Position numbers and translations under genes: made by a program. From JBBEDS01 sp040881175 (GTDB lineage Bacteria; Patescibacteriota; Minisyncoccia; 2-02-FULL-40-12; IGHO2-01-FULL-4-A), in contig JBBEDS010000011.1 in assembly GCA_040881175.1 (NCBI GenBank), forward strand, positions 1 to 28,775: a stretch of 28,775 nucleotides of DNA, given 5' to 3'. Every line of letters starts with the position of its first letter. Within the stretch, counting starts at the first letter, position 1. Below are positions 1 to 8,363 of this stretch, piece after piece. Below the pieces are notes generated by a model. It saw only the letters and a program-made list of their open reading frames with translations, was not told the DNA's origin and searched no databases.

Positions 1-2150
1 AAAAACGAGGCTAAAACAAGGGTAGATAAGCTCAAGAAACTAATAACCAAGTATCGATATAATCGGCTGGTTTTGGATAAGCCCATTATTGAAGAATCTG
101 TCGAGGATGCTCTTAAAAAAGAGCTGTTTGATCTGGAGCAACAATTTCCTGAATTAGTAACTCCTGATTCACCGACTCAGCGTGTTGCCGGCAAACCCCT
201 TAAAAAATTTGAAAAGTTCACTCATCCGATCAGGATGTATTCTTTTAATGATGCATTCAATGAGGAAGATATGAAGGAGTGGGAAGAGAGATTAAGGAGA
301 TTAGATCCCAAGGCTACAGAGAGAGGATTCTACTGTGAGTTAAAGCTGGATGGTTTAGCTATGGAGCTTGTGTATGAGAATGGATCTCTGATAGTAGGCG
401 CAACAAGAGGTGATGGAACTATCGGAGAGAACGTAACTCAAAATTTAAAAACAATCGAAGCTATTCCATTAAGATTAGTCGATAGCGACAAACAGCCGAA
501 AACACTGGTTGTCAGAGGAGAGGTCTTTATAGGAAAGAAAGAGTTTGCCAAAGTGAACAAGGAGCAAGAGAAGAATGGTAAGCCAACGTATGCTAATCCT
601 AGAAATCTTGCCGCAGGCTCTGTGCGACAACTGGATCCTGCGATAACAGCTTCAAGAAACCTAGACTCTTTCGCGTATGCTCTCGTCACCGATCTGGGAC
701 AGAAAGTTCATGAAGAAGAGCATGATCTATTGAGAGAACTGGGATTTAAAATAAACCCGCATAATAAATTTTGTAAGGATCTAGCCGAAGTGCAAGGGTT
801 CAGGGACTACTGGGAGAAAAACAGAGAGAGATTGAATTACGAGATTGATGGAGTCGTGGTCATGGTTAACGATAACAAAATGTTCGACAAGCTCGGAGTT
901 GTCGGCAAGGCTCCGCGCGGAGCAGTGGCATACAAATTTTCCCCTAAGGAGGGAACGACGAAGGTGAAAGATATAATAGTCAGCGTCGGACGCACGGGCG
1001 TGCTGACTCCAATAGCTGTTCTTGAACCAGTGGAGATAGGGGGAACTACAGTAAGCCGTGCTACTTTGCATAATGAGGATGAGATAAAGAGACTAGACAT
1101 TAAGATCGGTGATACGGTCGTAGTCGGAAGAGCAGGAGACGTAATCCCGGATATTAAAAAGGTGATAAAAGAGCTCAGAACTGGCAAAGAAAAATTTTTC
1201 CATTTTCCGGACAAGTGTCCTGTCTGTGGTGGACCGGTAAAGAGAGCCAAAGGAGAGGCGGCCCATAAATGCGTTAACAAAAACTGCCCGGCCATAAAGA
1301 GAGAAGGGATGTACCACTTCATTTCTCGTGGAGCTACGAATATTGATGGTGTGGGGCCTAAGCTAATAGACCAGCTAATGGATTCCGGTTTAATTAAAGA
1401 TCCAGCCGATCTCTATCTGTTGAAAAAAGAAGATCTTTTGAACCTTGAGCGTTTTGCCGATAAGTCAGCGGAGAATGCAGTAGATGCCATCCAGTCACGA
1501 AAGAAAATTGCTCTCGATAGGTTCATTTTTGCACTCGGTATTCCTCATGTCGGTTCTGAAACTGCCTTGGACCTAGCTCGTCACTTCGAGATATTGGAGA
1601 AACTTACTGATGCTTCTGTCGAGGAGCTTGCCGGGATTCGAGATATCGGCGGTGTCGTTGCTAAGAGCATTTATGATTGGTTCAGAATGGAGTATAACAA
1701 AAAACTTTTGAAGAAGTTTGAGAAGGTCGGCATCCATATTTTAAAGCAGGAGTCTTCTCAGAAATCTTCAAAGCTAAAGGGGCAATCATTTGTATTTACC
1801 GGTTCTCTTGATACTATTACCCGTGAGCAGGCAGAGAAGATGGTGAGAGAGAATGGCGGTGACGCCGTGTCTTCTGTATCCAAAGAAACGGGCTATGTTG
1901 TAGCCGGTGAAGATCCCGGCTCCAAGTACGACAAAGCNNNNNNNNNNNNNNNNNNNNNNNNNNNNNNNNNNNNNNNNNNNNNNNNNNNNNNNNNNNNNNN
2001 NNNNNNNNNNNNNNNNNNNNNNNNNNNNNNNNNNNNNAAGAAACGGGCTATGTTGTAGCCGGTGAAGATCCCGGCTCCAAGTACGACAAAGCAAAAAAAC
2101 TAGGAGTTAAGATAATATCAGAGAAAGAATTTCTGAATATGATAAAATAG
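1..2150 (+). CDS. ligA: NAD-dependent DNA ligase LigA, 5' end outside window, interrupted by a false gap
   Basis: LigA seals nicks in DNA using NAD+ in replication and repair. Order seen: adenylation domain with the catalytic lysine in ELKLDGLAM; OB fold; four-cysteine zinc finger (CPVC ... CVNKNCP); helix-hairpin-helix repeats; C-terminal BRCT domain (SFVFTGSLDTITREQAE). The frame is open from base 1 and already reads LigA N-terminal sequence (VDKLKKLITKYRYNRLVLDK), so the true start lies upstream; the TTG at 73 is not the start. A run of 100 N (1938-2037) is flanked by a 55-base duplication. Removing the N run and one copy restores the frame, and the protein then ends normally with ISEKEFLNMIK and TAG at 2148-2150. 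Read literally, the sequence shifts frame and stops falsely at 2058. About 664 residues are visible, close to the family's usual length. gatC starts 5 nt downstream. Confidence 0.96.
1883..2092. repeat. Direct duplication of 55 bp on both sides of an N run (assembly overlap)
   Basis: Bases 1883-1937 and 2038-2092 are identical over 55 positions, separated by exactly 100 N. The copy carries part of the LigA BRCT domain (residues GYVVAGEDPGSKYDK). A biological duplication would break LigA; collapsing it restores a normal C-terminus. It is therefore an unmerged contig overlap. Confidence 0.95.
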
Positions 2151-2155
2151 ATTCT

Positions 2156-2467
2156 ATGAGTAATATCGATCAAAAAGATGTAGAGCATATAGCGGGATTG
2201 GCCAGAATCAAGGTTAATACCAAAGAGAAGGAGAACTTAGCTAAAAATCTTAGCGATATTTTAAATTACGTTGATAAATTGAAAGAAGTTGATACTGAAG
2301 GTGTAGAACCGATTGCTCACATAACCGGATTGGAGGATGTCCTTAGGAAAGACGAGATAGTGGGGGTCTTTTCAGAAATAGAACCAGAAAGTCTGGTTGA
2401 GCAGGCGCCGTCCAGTGATAAAGATAATTACGTTAAAGTTAAATCGGTCTTTGAGGATAAGAAATAA
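2156..2467 (+). CDS. gatC: Asp-tRNA(Asn)/Glu-tRNA(Gln) amidotransferase subunit C
   Basis: GatC is the small subunit that wraps and stabilises GatA in the GatCAB complex, which converts misacylated Glu-tRNA(Gln) and Asp-tRNA(Asn). The 103-residue protein has the usual family size and pattern: N-terminal helix DVEHIAGLARIKVNTKEKE, then LSDILNYVDKLKEVDTEGVEP and the LRKDEI segment. It starts 5 nt after the ligA stop and 2 nt separate it from gatA, so the three genes are probably co-transcribed. No Shine-Dalgarno sequence is visible before the ATG. gatB is not in the window. Confidence 0.93.
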   Translation: MSNIDQKDVEHIAGLARIKVNTKEKENLAKNLSDILNYVDKLKEVDTEGVEPIAHITGLEDVLRKDEIVGVFSEIEPESLVEQAPSSDKDNYVKVKSVFEDKK

Positions 2468-2469
2468 CC

Positions 2470-3879
2470 TTGGATATTAAGAAGCTGACAATTAAAAGTG
2501 CTAGAGAGACGCTGGATAAAAAAGAGATAACCGGCAAAGAATTGCATGGTGAGTTTTTGAAATTGATAAAAAAAGAGAACTCCAAGCTCAATGCTTTCTT
2601 ATCAATACACGAGGATTACAAGAAGGTAGTCGATACCGGAGATATACTCGAAGATATTCCGGCAGCCATAAAAGATAATATGTTAATAGCGGGCAGTAAG
2701 TGTACCGCTGCATCCAAGATATTAGAGAACTATATTGCACCATATGATGCGACGGTAGTAAGTAAGTTAAAAAAATCTGGAGCCGTATTTATGGGGAAGA
2801 CTAACCTTGATGAATTCGCTATGGGCTCTACAACAGAGAATTCTGCATTTGGACCCACTCTTAATCCGCATGACCATAAGCGGGTGGCCGGAGGTTCCTC
2901 TGGTGGCTCTGCCGCTGCAGTAGCGGCTGGTCTAGCTGTCTATGCCCTTGGTTCCGACACGGGTGGTTCTATTAGGAATCCTGCATCTTTCTCTGGAGTT
3001 GTGGGGTTGAAGCCAACATACGGTGTTGTCTCGCGTCACGGACTCATAGCGATGGCATCCAGTCTAGACCAGATAGGTCCGATAACAAAAAATGTTGAAG
3101 ATGCCGCTATCGTTTTGAATAAGATTGCCGGACATGATCCTTTAGACTCGACAAGCTCACCGAGGGCTGTACCGGATTACACGGCGAGCCTGGGTAAGTC
3201 GATCGAAGGATTGAGAGTCGCCGTTCCTAAAGAATTCTTCGGTGAGGGCCTGGACCCAGATATTAATAATACGGTACAGAAGGCCATATCCAGGCTTGAA
3301 TCACTCGGTGCCCATGTTGACCAAGTGAGTCTACCGATGACAGACTATGCGCTCGCTGTATATTACATAATAGTCCCATCAGAGATATCCGCTAATATGG
3401 CCCGGTATGATGGTATTCGCTATGGGCGCTCAGCCCATAATAAGTCAAAGTCTCTTCTTGATGTGTACCTCGATTCCAGAGCCGAAGGTTTGGGTGAGGA
3501 GGTTCGTCGTCGCATAATGTTGGGCACGTATGTTCTTTCAGCAGGGTATTACGATGCCTACTACCTAAAGGCGCAGAAAGTGAGGGCATTGATAAAGAGA
3601 GATTTTGATAAAATATTTGAAAAGTTTGACGTGATAGTCGGTCCAACAGTCCCGACTGTGGCTCCGAAGCTTGGAGAGCTAGATGATCCATTGGCTGCTT
3701 ACTTAGCTGATATCTATACTGTTCAAATTAACCTTGCCGGTGTCCCTGCGATTTCAGTTCCTTGTGGAGAAGTCGATATGGATGGCAGTAAAATGCCGGT
3801 CGGAATGCAAATAATAGGTAAACACTTTGACGAAGAAAAAGTTTTGCAAGTAGCTCACGCTTACGAGCAGAATAAATAA
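2470..3879 (+). CDS. gatA: Asp-tRNA(Asn)/Glu-tRNA(Gln) amidotransferase subunit A
   Basis: GatA is the amidase subunit that releases ammonia from glutamine for tRNA-dependent transamidation in the cytoplasm. The amidase signature is complete: the catalytic lysine in PAAIKDNM, the cis-serine in GGSSGGSAAAVAAG and the nucleophile serine in GSDTGGSIRNPASF. Length (469 residues) is normal. The start used here is TTG at 2470, 2 nt after the gatC stop; no ATG is available before the conserved N-terminal helix SARETLDKKEITGKELH, so a TTG start is the best reading. No ribosome binding site is seen, consistent with coupling to gatC. Confidence 0.95.
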   Translation: MDIKKLTIKSARETLDKKEITGKELHGEFLKLIKKENSKLNAFLSIHEDYKKVVDTGDILEDIPAAIKDNMLIAGSKCTAASKILENYIAPYDATVVSKLKKSGAVFMGKTNLDEFAMGSTTENSAFGPTLNPHDHKRVAGGSSGGSAAAVAAGLAVYALGSDTGGSIRNPASFSGVVGLKPTYGVVSRHGLIAMASSLDQIGPITKNVEDAAIVLNKIAGHDPLDSTSSPRAVPDYTASLGKSIEGLRVAVPKEFFGEGLDPDINNTVQKAISRLESLGAHVDQVSLPMTDYALAVYYIIVPSEISANMARYDGIRYGRSAHNKSKSLLDVYLDSRAEGLGEEVRRRIMLGTYVLSAGYYDAYYLKAQKVRALIKRDFDKIFEKFDVIVGPTVPTVAPKLGELDDPLAAYLADIYTVQINLAGVPAISVPCGEVDMDGSKMPVGMQIIGKHFDEEKVLQVAHAYEQNK

Positions 3880-3882
3880 AAC

Positions 3883-4485
3883 ATGGCTTTACAAATTCCA
3901 CCCATCCCAGGATTAACAGAGCAGCCTAATATAGATTTTGGGACAGATGCTAGCCCGTTTCTGGCCCAAATTTATGAAAAAGCTTTAGACTACTTTCAAA
4001 ATTTAGACTATGTCGCCCTGGTATCTAACGTTAAAGTTGTAGGTATCATTTTGACCATTATTTTCGCAATAGTCTTCATCATTATTCTTTATAAAATGAG
4101 GGGATTGATCAGAGAGGAGATAACGGAATTTAAAGCTGAGCTGAACCCGCCGGAAGAAGCTGTGACCGCATATGACAACCGCTGGCAGGAGATTAAGAAT
4201 CACGTTAACTCTTTTAAGGAGTCGGAGTGGAAGCTTGCAGTAATTGAAGCCGACAAATTAGTAGATGATACCTTGAAGACTGCTGGTTTCCAGGGAGAAA
4301 CAATGGGTGAACGATTGATGCTGGTGAAGCCGGGGCAGATATTAAACCTTCAGTATCTTTGGGATGCCCATAAGATAAGGAATCTTCTTGTCCACGATGT
4401 GAACTATCAGATCTCTCACAAGCAGGCGGTTTGGGCTGTCGAGGCATTCGAAAGTGTAATGCGTGAACTGGGAGCTCTTTCTTGA
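3883..4485 (+). CDS. Single-pass membrane protein with a cytoplasmic HEPN-like domain, function unknown
   Basis: This 200-residue protein is not a family I can name. Visible parts: about 55 N-terminal residues rich in Pro, Asp and aromatic residues; one transmembrane helix near residues 51-72 (VVGIILTIIFAIVFIIILYK); a charged linker; then a helical domain from about residue 105. Near residue 165 is RNLLVHD, which fits the R-x4-H motif of HEPN-type helical domains, followed by a helix ending VEAFESVMRELG. HEPN domains are often RNases or nucleotide-binding modules, but fold and activity here are inference. The ATG is 3 nt after the gatA stop, and the stop overlaps the comEC start by 1 nt (TGATG), so it is translated in the same operon. 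Confidence 0.8.
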   Translation: MALQIPPIPGLTEQPNIDFGTDASPFLAQIYEKALDYFQNLDYVALVSNVKVVGIILTIIFAIVFIIILYKMRGLIREEITEFKAELNPPEEAVTAYDNRWQEIKNHVNSFKESEWKLAVIEADKLVDDTLKTAGFQGETMGERLMLVKPGQILNLQYLWDAHKIRNLLVHDVNYQISHKQAVWAVEAFESVMRELGALS

Positions 4486-6026
4486 TGCATAGGTCACTCA
4501 TATTTTTCTATTTATTGATCTCTTTTATTCTCGGGATATTCGCGGGCTCTTTTTTTAATATCTCTCAAAGCTTAGTTCTCGCCCTAGCATTGATCTCGGT
4601 TGTGCTCATAGCACTATTTTACAGAAGGGGATCAAAGCTGCTCAACGTGAAAGTGGCGCTCGTTGCTTTCTTAACCCTGTCTTTCGTATTGGGCATATTG
4701 CGCTTTAACACTGTTAGCTCTCGACAGAATATTCTTTCCAGACTTCCCGAAGCCTCAAGGCAGGTCATAGATCCGGAAGGCAAGCAGCCGATAAAAGTTT
4801 CTATAATCGGATATATCGATTCAGAGCCGGAGGTTAGAGAAAATAGCCAAAGATTTATTTTCTATACCAAATGGCTGGAGTCGAGCTCCCAAGTCATCCA
4901 GACCGAGGAAAGAGTTCTTGTTACGACTAAGTTGTATCCAGAATACAGCTACGGGCAGAAGCTGAGTATCCTGGGCGAGTTAAAAGAGCCAGAGAACTTC
5001 GATGACTTTGACTATAAGTCTTATCTGGCGAAAGACAGCATTTTCACAACAGTTAGCTTTCCAGAGATCAAGGAGGAAAGTTTTTATCTGTCTTTTCTTG
5101 AGAGTCTGAAGGCAAAAGTATTTACGGGCATATTCTATGCCAAGGGTCTATTCCAGGATTCAATAAGGAAAACGATACCAGAGCCTAACGCAGGATTCAT
5201 TGAAGGGATACTGGTCGGGGAGAGGTCGCAGATACCAGAAGATCTTAGTGAGTCTTTCAGCAGAACCAGTACCAGCCATATTCTGGCGGTCTCGGGGTAT
5301 AACATAACCATAATAGCTATGATCATTTCGTGGTTTTTATTGTTGTTCTTCAGGCGACCCACGGCATTTTGGTTTTCCATCATCGGTGTGGTCGTATTTA
5401 CCATACTGACCGGGGCCCAGGCTTCGGTAGTTAGGTCGGCCATCATGGGTATTCTCGTGCTGCTTGCCCAAAGGGAGGGACGCCTAAGTGATCCACGCAA
5501 TGCAATCGCCTTAACCGCTGCGGTCATGATATTTCTCAACCCGCGTATTCTGCGGCATGATATCGGATTTCAGCTTTCTTTCATGGCTACCCTGGGTTTG
5601 ATCTACGCGGCTCCGATAATTGAAAAATATTCAAAACGTCTGCCAAACATATTCAGTTTCAGAGAAACCCTTGTTGCTACTGGGTCTGCCCAGCTCTTGG
5701 TTCTACCTCTACTACTTTTCTACTTTAACAATTTATCCTTAGTTTCTTTGCCGACAAATATTTTAATTTTACCTGTAATTCCTTTTGCCATGCTAACCGG
5801 TTTTATTAGCGGTATAGCTGGTATGATTCTGCCTTTTCTAGGGCAAATTGTAGGATATTTCGCCTGGCTACTCACAGCATTCCAGATTTATGCGGTAAAG
5901 CTCTTTTCTACTCCCAGCTGGGCAGTGTTTTCAGTTAATTTCAGTTGGTACATGATCATTGTGTCATACCTGGCAATAATAGTACTTCTCAAGAAATTAA
6001 ATAGGGCAGATAAAAAAACGGCTTGA
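4485..6026 (+). CDS. comEC: ComEC/Rec2-type DNA uptake channel lacking its metallo-beta-lactamase domain
   Basis: ComEC forms the inner-membrane channel through which single-stranded DNA enters during natural transformation. The 513-residue protein has N-terminal membrane helices (about residues 5-75), a soluble OB-like region of the DUF4131 type (about 80-195), then the Competence domain with the hallmark SHILAVSGYNI at 264-274 and a multi-helix channel to the C-terminus. It ends right after the last helix (LLKKLNRADKKTA), so the usual C-terminal metallo-beta-lactamase domain is absent; a separate gene at 7482-8363 supplies it. The ATG overlaps the upstream stop by 1 nt; a TTG one codon earlier is a less likely start. 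The last 27 coding bases lie in a 55-base block repeated after the following N run. Confidence 0.93.
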   Translation: MHRSLIFFYLLISFILGIFAGSFFNISQSLVLALALISVVLIALFYRRGSKLLNVKVALVAFLTLSFVLGILRFNTVSSRQNILSRLPEASRQVIDPEGKQPIKVSIIGYIDSEPEVRENSQRFIFYTKWLESSSQVIQTEERVLVTTKLYPEYSYGQKLSILGELKEPENFDDFDYKSYLAKDSIFTTVSFPEIKEESFYLSFLESLKAKVFTGIFYAKGLFQDSIRKTIPEPNAGFIEGILVGERSQIPEDLSESFSRTSTSHILAVSGYNITIIAMIISWFLLLFFRRPTAFWFSIIGVVVFTILTGAQASVVRSAIMGILVLLAQREGRLSDPRNAIALTAAVMIFLNPRILRHDIGFQLSFMATLGLIYAAPIIEKYSKRLPNIFSFRETLVATGSAQLLVLPLLLFYFNNLSLVSLPTNILILPVIPFAMLTGFISGIAGMILPFLGQIVGYFAWLLTAFQIYAVKLFSTPSWAVFSVNFSWYMIIVSYLAIIVLLKKLNRADKKTA

Positions 6027-6209
6027 TTATAGCCAGCTTTGATGTTATTACTCTNNNNNNNNNNNNNNNNNNNNNNNNNNNNNNNNNNNNNNNNNNNNNN
6101 NNNNNNNNNNNNNNNNNNNNNNNNNNNNNNNNNNNNNNNNNNNNNNNNNNNNNNAATAGGGCAGATAAAAAAACGGCTTGATTATAGCCAGCTTTGATGT
6201 TATTACTCT
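6000..6209. repeat. Second 55-bp duplication flanking an N run (assembly overlap)
   Basis: Bases 6000-6054 and 6155-6209 are identical over 55 positions, separated by 100 N (6055-6154). The block covers the comEC 3' end and 28 bases of the following spacer. The overlap length is the same as at ligA, which suggests contigs sharing an assembler k-mer. After collapse the comEC-to-AAA spacer is about 63 bp. Confidence 0.95.
6178..6206 (+). promoter_or_regulatory. Predicted promoter of the AAA ATPase gene
   Basis: TTGATT (6178-6183), a 17-base spacer, then TATTAC (6201-6206). The -35 element overlaps the TGA stop of the duplicated comEC tail. The leader would be about 30 nt and contains the Shine-Dalgarno sequence GGGGAG at 6233-6238, 6 nt before the ATG at 6245. 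Confidence 0.5.
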
Positions 6210-6244
6210 GTTAAAGTTTGCTATTTGAAAAAGGGGAGCTCATC

Positions 6245-7414
6245 ATGCCTTTTAACAAGCGATATGTAGATCTTGTCCGATTTTACGAATTTGATTTACA
6301 TGACCTTTCGGTAGCTTTCCGTAGGAAGGCCGTCAATCTCTATGGCCCGGACCCATTCAGGGGTAAGCGAATCGGTCGGTTTGGCAAAAGAGGCCCGGTT
6401 ACTTTCAATTCGGTCAAGGTCGGGCACAAACAGCAAGACAGGGGAGTTATGAATTTTGTGGAGATTGAGCCAATCAGGGGCCATTTCATCGTCGGTGGGC
6501 CAGAGGGCGAGCCGATGCTACGAGCTAGAGTCGAAAATAGCTTCAGGACTGAAGTCGAGCAATTCTTCGACTGCGTCCAGGCCCAGCTCGATACCGCAAG
6601 TATCTATAGGGGTAATGCGGTCACTGCCATGCGCGAATTTCTGGACTTGTCCGGGATATCTATGGACAGGCTGGTTTATAACTCTAAGGTAATGCGGGAT
6701 TTGCAGGCAAATATTTGGACATTGATTGAACAGCCCGAGCAGTGCTTATCAGCCAATATCAAGCTGCATAGGAGAATCCTTTTCTCCGGCATGTTCGGTT
6801 CCGGTAAAACTCTAGCAGCTTTGGTCACGGCCAAAAAGGCCGTAGCTTGCGGATGGACTTTTATCTATCTTGAGCCGACTGTTGATCAGGCAAGCGGTGC
6901 GATAAATTTCGTTCTTGATTTCGCTTCCAAGTATCAGCGAGCCGTTGTCTTCATCGAAGACGTGGATCGCGAACAACGTCATAATGACAGCTTTGCTTTG
7001 GGCAGGATAATGACCGCAATCGATGGGGTTATCTCCAAGAACCAGGAAGTTATCGTCATCATGACGACTAACTACGCAGATAGGTTGGCGGCTGGAATCC
7101 AGAGGCCTGGAAGGATTGATAAAATAATAAATTTCGACAGATTCTATGCTGAAGATGTTGAGAAACTTCTCCGTATCGTTATCCCGAGTGAGTTTCTCAG
7201 TTCCGACATTGATTGGGCTGAGATTGTAAAATCGTGCGCTGGTTACACGCCGGCGTTCGTAAACGAAGTCGGAGTCGGAGCAAAACTGGCTGCGATCAGT
7301 GAGGCAGGAGGCGTAACTCCTCGAGTCACTCAACAAATGTTGACAGAATTGGCCAGTGATCTGCAGGTTCAGTACAAGGCCTGCAGCGCCGAATCTGTAG
7401 GGTTTAAGAGATGA
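6245..7414 (+). CDS. AAA-family ATPase, function unknown
   Basis: A 389-residue protein with a classical AAA module in its C-terminal half: Walker A GMFGSGKT (182-189), Walker B VVFIEDVD (234-241), sensor-1 TTNY (about 274-277) and an arginine-finger/box VII region QRPGRID (286-292). The N-terminal 180 residues match no domain I recognise. AAA proteins of this kind remodel or unfold protein partners; substrate unknown. The ATG at 6245 is chosen because GGGGAG lies 6 nt upstream; a TTG at 6218 in the same frame would lie before the ribosome binding site. The gene has its own promoter and a strong terminator, codon use richer in G/C-ending codons than gatC/gatA, and sits between comEC and the gene for ComEC's missing domain. 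It looks like an inserted cassette. Confidence 0.88.
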   Translation: MPFNKRYVDLVRFYEFDLHDLSVAFRRKAVNLYGPDPFRGKRIGRFGKRGPVTFNSVKVGHKQQDRGVMNFVEIEPIRGHFIVGGPEGEPMLRARVENSFRTEVEQFFDCVQAQLDTASIYRGNAVTAMREFLDLSGISMDRLVYNSKVMRDLQANIWTLIEQPEQCLSANIKLHRRILFSGMFGSGKTLAALVTAKKAVACGWTFIYLEPTVDQASGAINFVLDFASKYQRAVVFIEDVDREQRHNDSFALGRIMTAIDGVISKNQEVIVIMTTNYADRLAAGIQRPGRIDKIINFDRFYAEDVEKLLRIVIPSEFLSSDIDWAEIVKSCAGYTPAFVNEVGVGAKLAAISEAGGVTPRVTQQMLTELASDLQVQYKACSAESVGFKR

Positions 7415-7422
7415 CCATATCG

Positions 7423-7449
7423 GCGGTACCCCAGTGGTACCGCTTTTTT
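7423..7449 (+). terminator. Intrinsic terminator after the AAA ATPase gene
   Basis: Perfect 8-bp stem GCGGTACC / GGTACCGC with a 5-nt loop, followed by six T. It begins 9 nt after the stop codon. Confidence 0.92.
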
Positions 7450-7481
7450 GTTTTCTAAAATTTGTTATATTTTATTTATAG

Positions 7482-8363
7482 ATGCTATCTCATAACTACC
7501 GTAGGGTATCTAAGTTAGAATGGTTAATTCTTTTTATTCTCTTTTGCTCGGCCATTTTGAGTTTCATAGCACTCAGCGCTCGAGCTCAGTCTGACGGCTA
7601 TCTCCATATACACTTTTTGAACGTCGGCCAGGGTGATGGTATTTTTATAGAGACCAAGGAAGGCAACCAGATTTTAATTGACGGAGGTCCAGGTAAGAAA
7701 GTCATTCAAGAACTAGGCAGGGTTATGCCTTTTGATGATCGCTCAATCGACATGTTACTTTTATCCCATCCTCATGCCGATCATGTCAGTGGACTGATTG
7801 AGGTTCTAAACCGATTTGAAGTCGATCGAATTATTGAAAGCACAATTCCATACGACAGTGCCGAGTACTCAGAGTGGGATAGTGTAAAATTAGAAGTACC
7901 AGTGACTCAGGCAATAGCAGGCCAGGTCATTAATATCGGAGAAGATGCTACTTTGACGATTCTTTATCCTTTTGAGTCCGGCGCAATGCGGACAAAGGTC
8001 GGAAGTGCCCATGAGTACATGGTTGTCGCAAGGCTTGATTATGGTGATAGCTCCGTCATATTCACCGGAGATGCAGAGAATGATATTGAACGTAAGCTGG
8101 TGCTTGCGGGTATGAATTTAGACGTAGATTTTCTCAAAGTAGGCCACCATGGATCGAGAACCTCTACTTCCGCAATGTTCTTGGACGCAGTGACTCCGGA
8201 GGCTGCGTTTATTCAGACCGGAGAGGATAACCGTTACGGCCACCCTCATTCGGAGACAATACAGCGACTTGAAGATTATGGTATAAAGTATTATCGTACT
8301 GATAAAGACGGTCCAGTAGAGTTGATATTGGATGGTCAGAACTATATAATCAAAACATTATGA
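7482..8363 (+). CDS. Secreted or membrane-anchored ComEC-type metallo-beta-lactamase domain protein
   Basis: This 293-residue protein corresponds to the C-terminal domain missing from ComEC. It has a hydrophobic N-terminal helix (about residues 14-31) followed by SARAQSDG, a plausible signal peptide or anchor, so the catalytic domain would lie outside the membrane, where ComEC's own domain lies. Motifs: HFLNVGQGDG (44-53), ILIDGG, the metal-binding SHPHADH (95-101), FTGDAEND, KVGHHGSRTS and GHPHSE, all typical of the ComEC branch. It probably acts as a nuclease or processing factor on incoming DNA (inference). No Shine-Dalgarno is seen; TATATT at 7466-7471 lies 10 nt before the ATG, so the leader would be very short. 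Its stop overlaps ndk by 4 nt (ATGA). Confidence 0.9.
   Translation: MLSHNYRRVSKLEWLILFILFCSAILSFIALSARAQSDGYLHIHFLNVGQGDGIFIETKEGNQILIDGGPGKKVIQELGRVMPFDDRSIDMLLLSHPHADHVSGLIEVLNRFEVDRIIESTIPYDSAEYSEWDSVKLEVPVTQAIAGQVINIGEDATLTILYPFESGAMRTKVGSAHEYMVVARLDYGDSSVIFTGDAENDIERKLVLAGMNLDVDFLKVGHHGSRTSTSAMFLDAVTPEAAFIQTGEDNRYGHPHSETIQRLEDYGIKYYRTDKDGPVELILDGQNYIIKTL

Noticed and set aside
73..75. TTG as the start of ligA
   Set aside because: Conserved LigA N-terminal sequence is in frame upstream to base 1, so the real start lies outside the window.
2038..2058. LigA ending at 2058 with KKRAML, i.e. a truncated ligase
   Set aside because: This end arises from reading through 100 N and a duplicated block in the wrong frame; collapsing the overlap gives a normal BRCT end at 2150.
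6218..6244. Upstream TTG start for the AAA ATPase
   Set aside because: The Shine-Dalgarno GGGGAG lies after it and 6 nt before the ATG at 6245.
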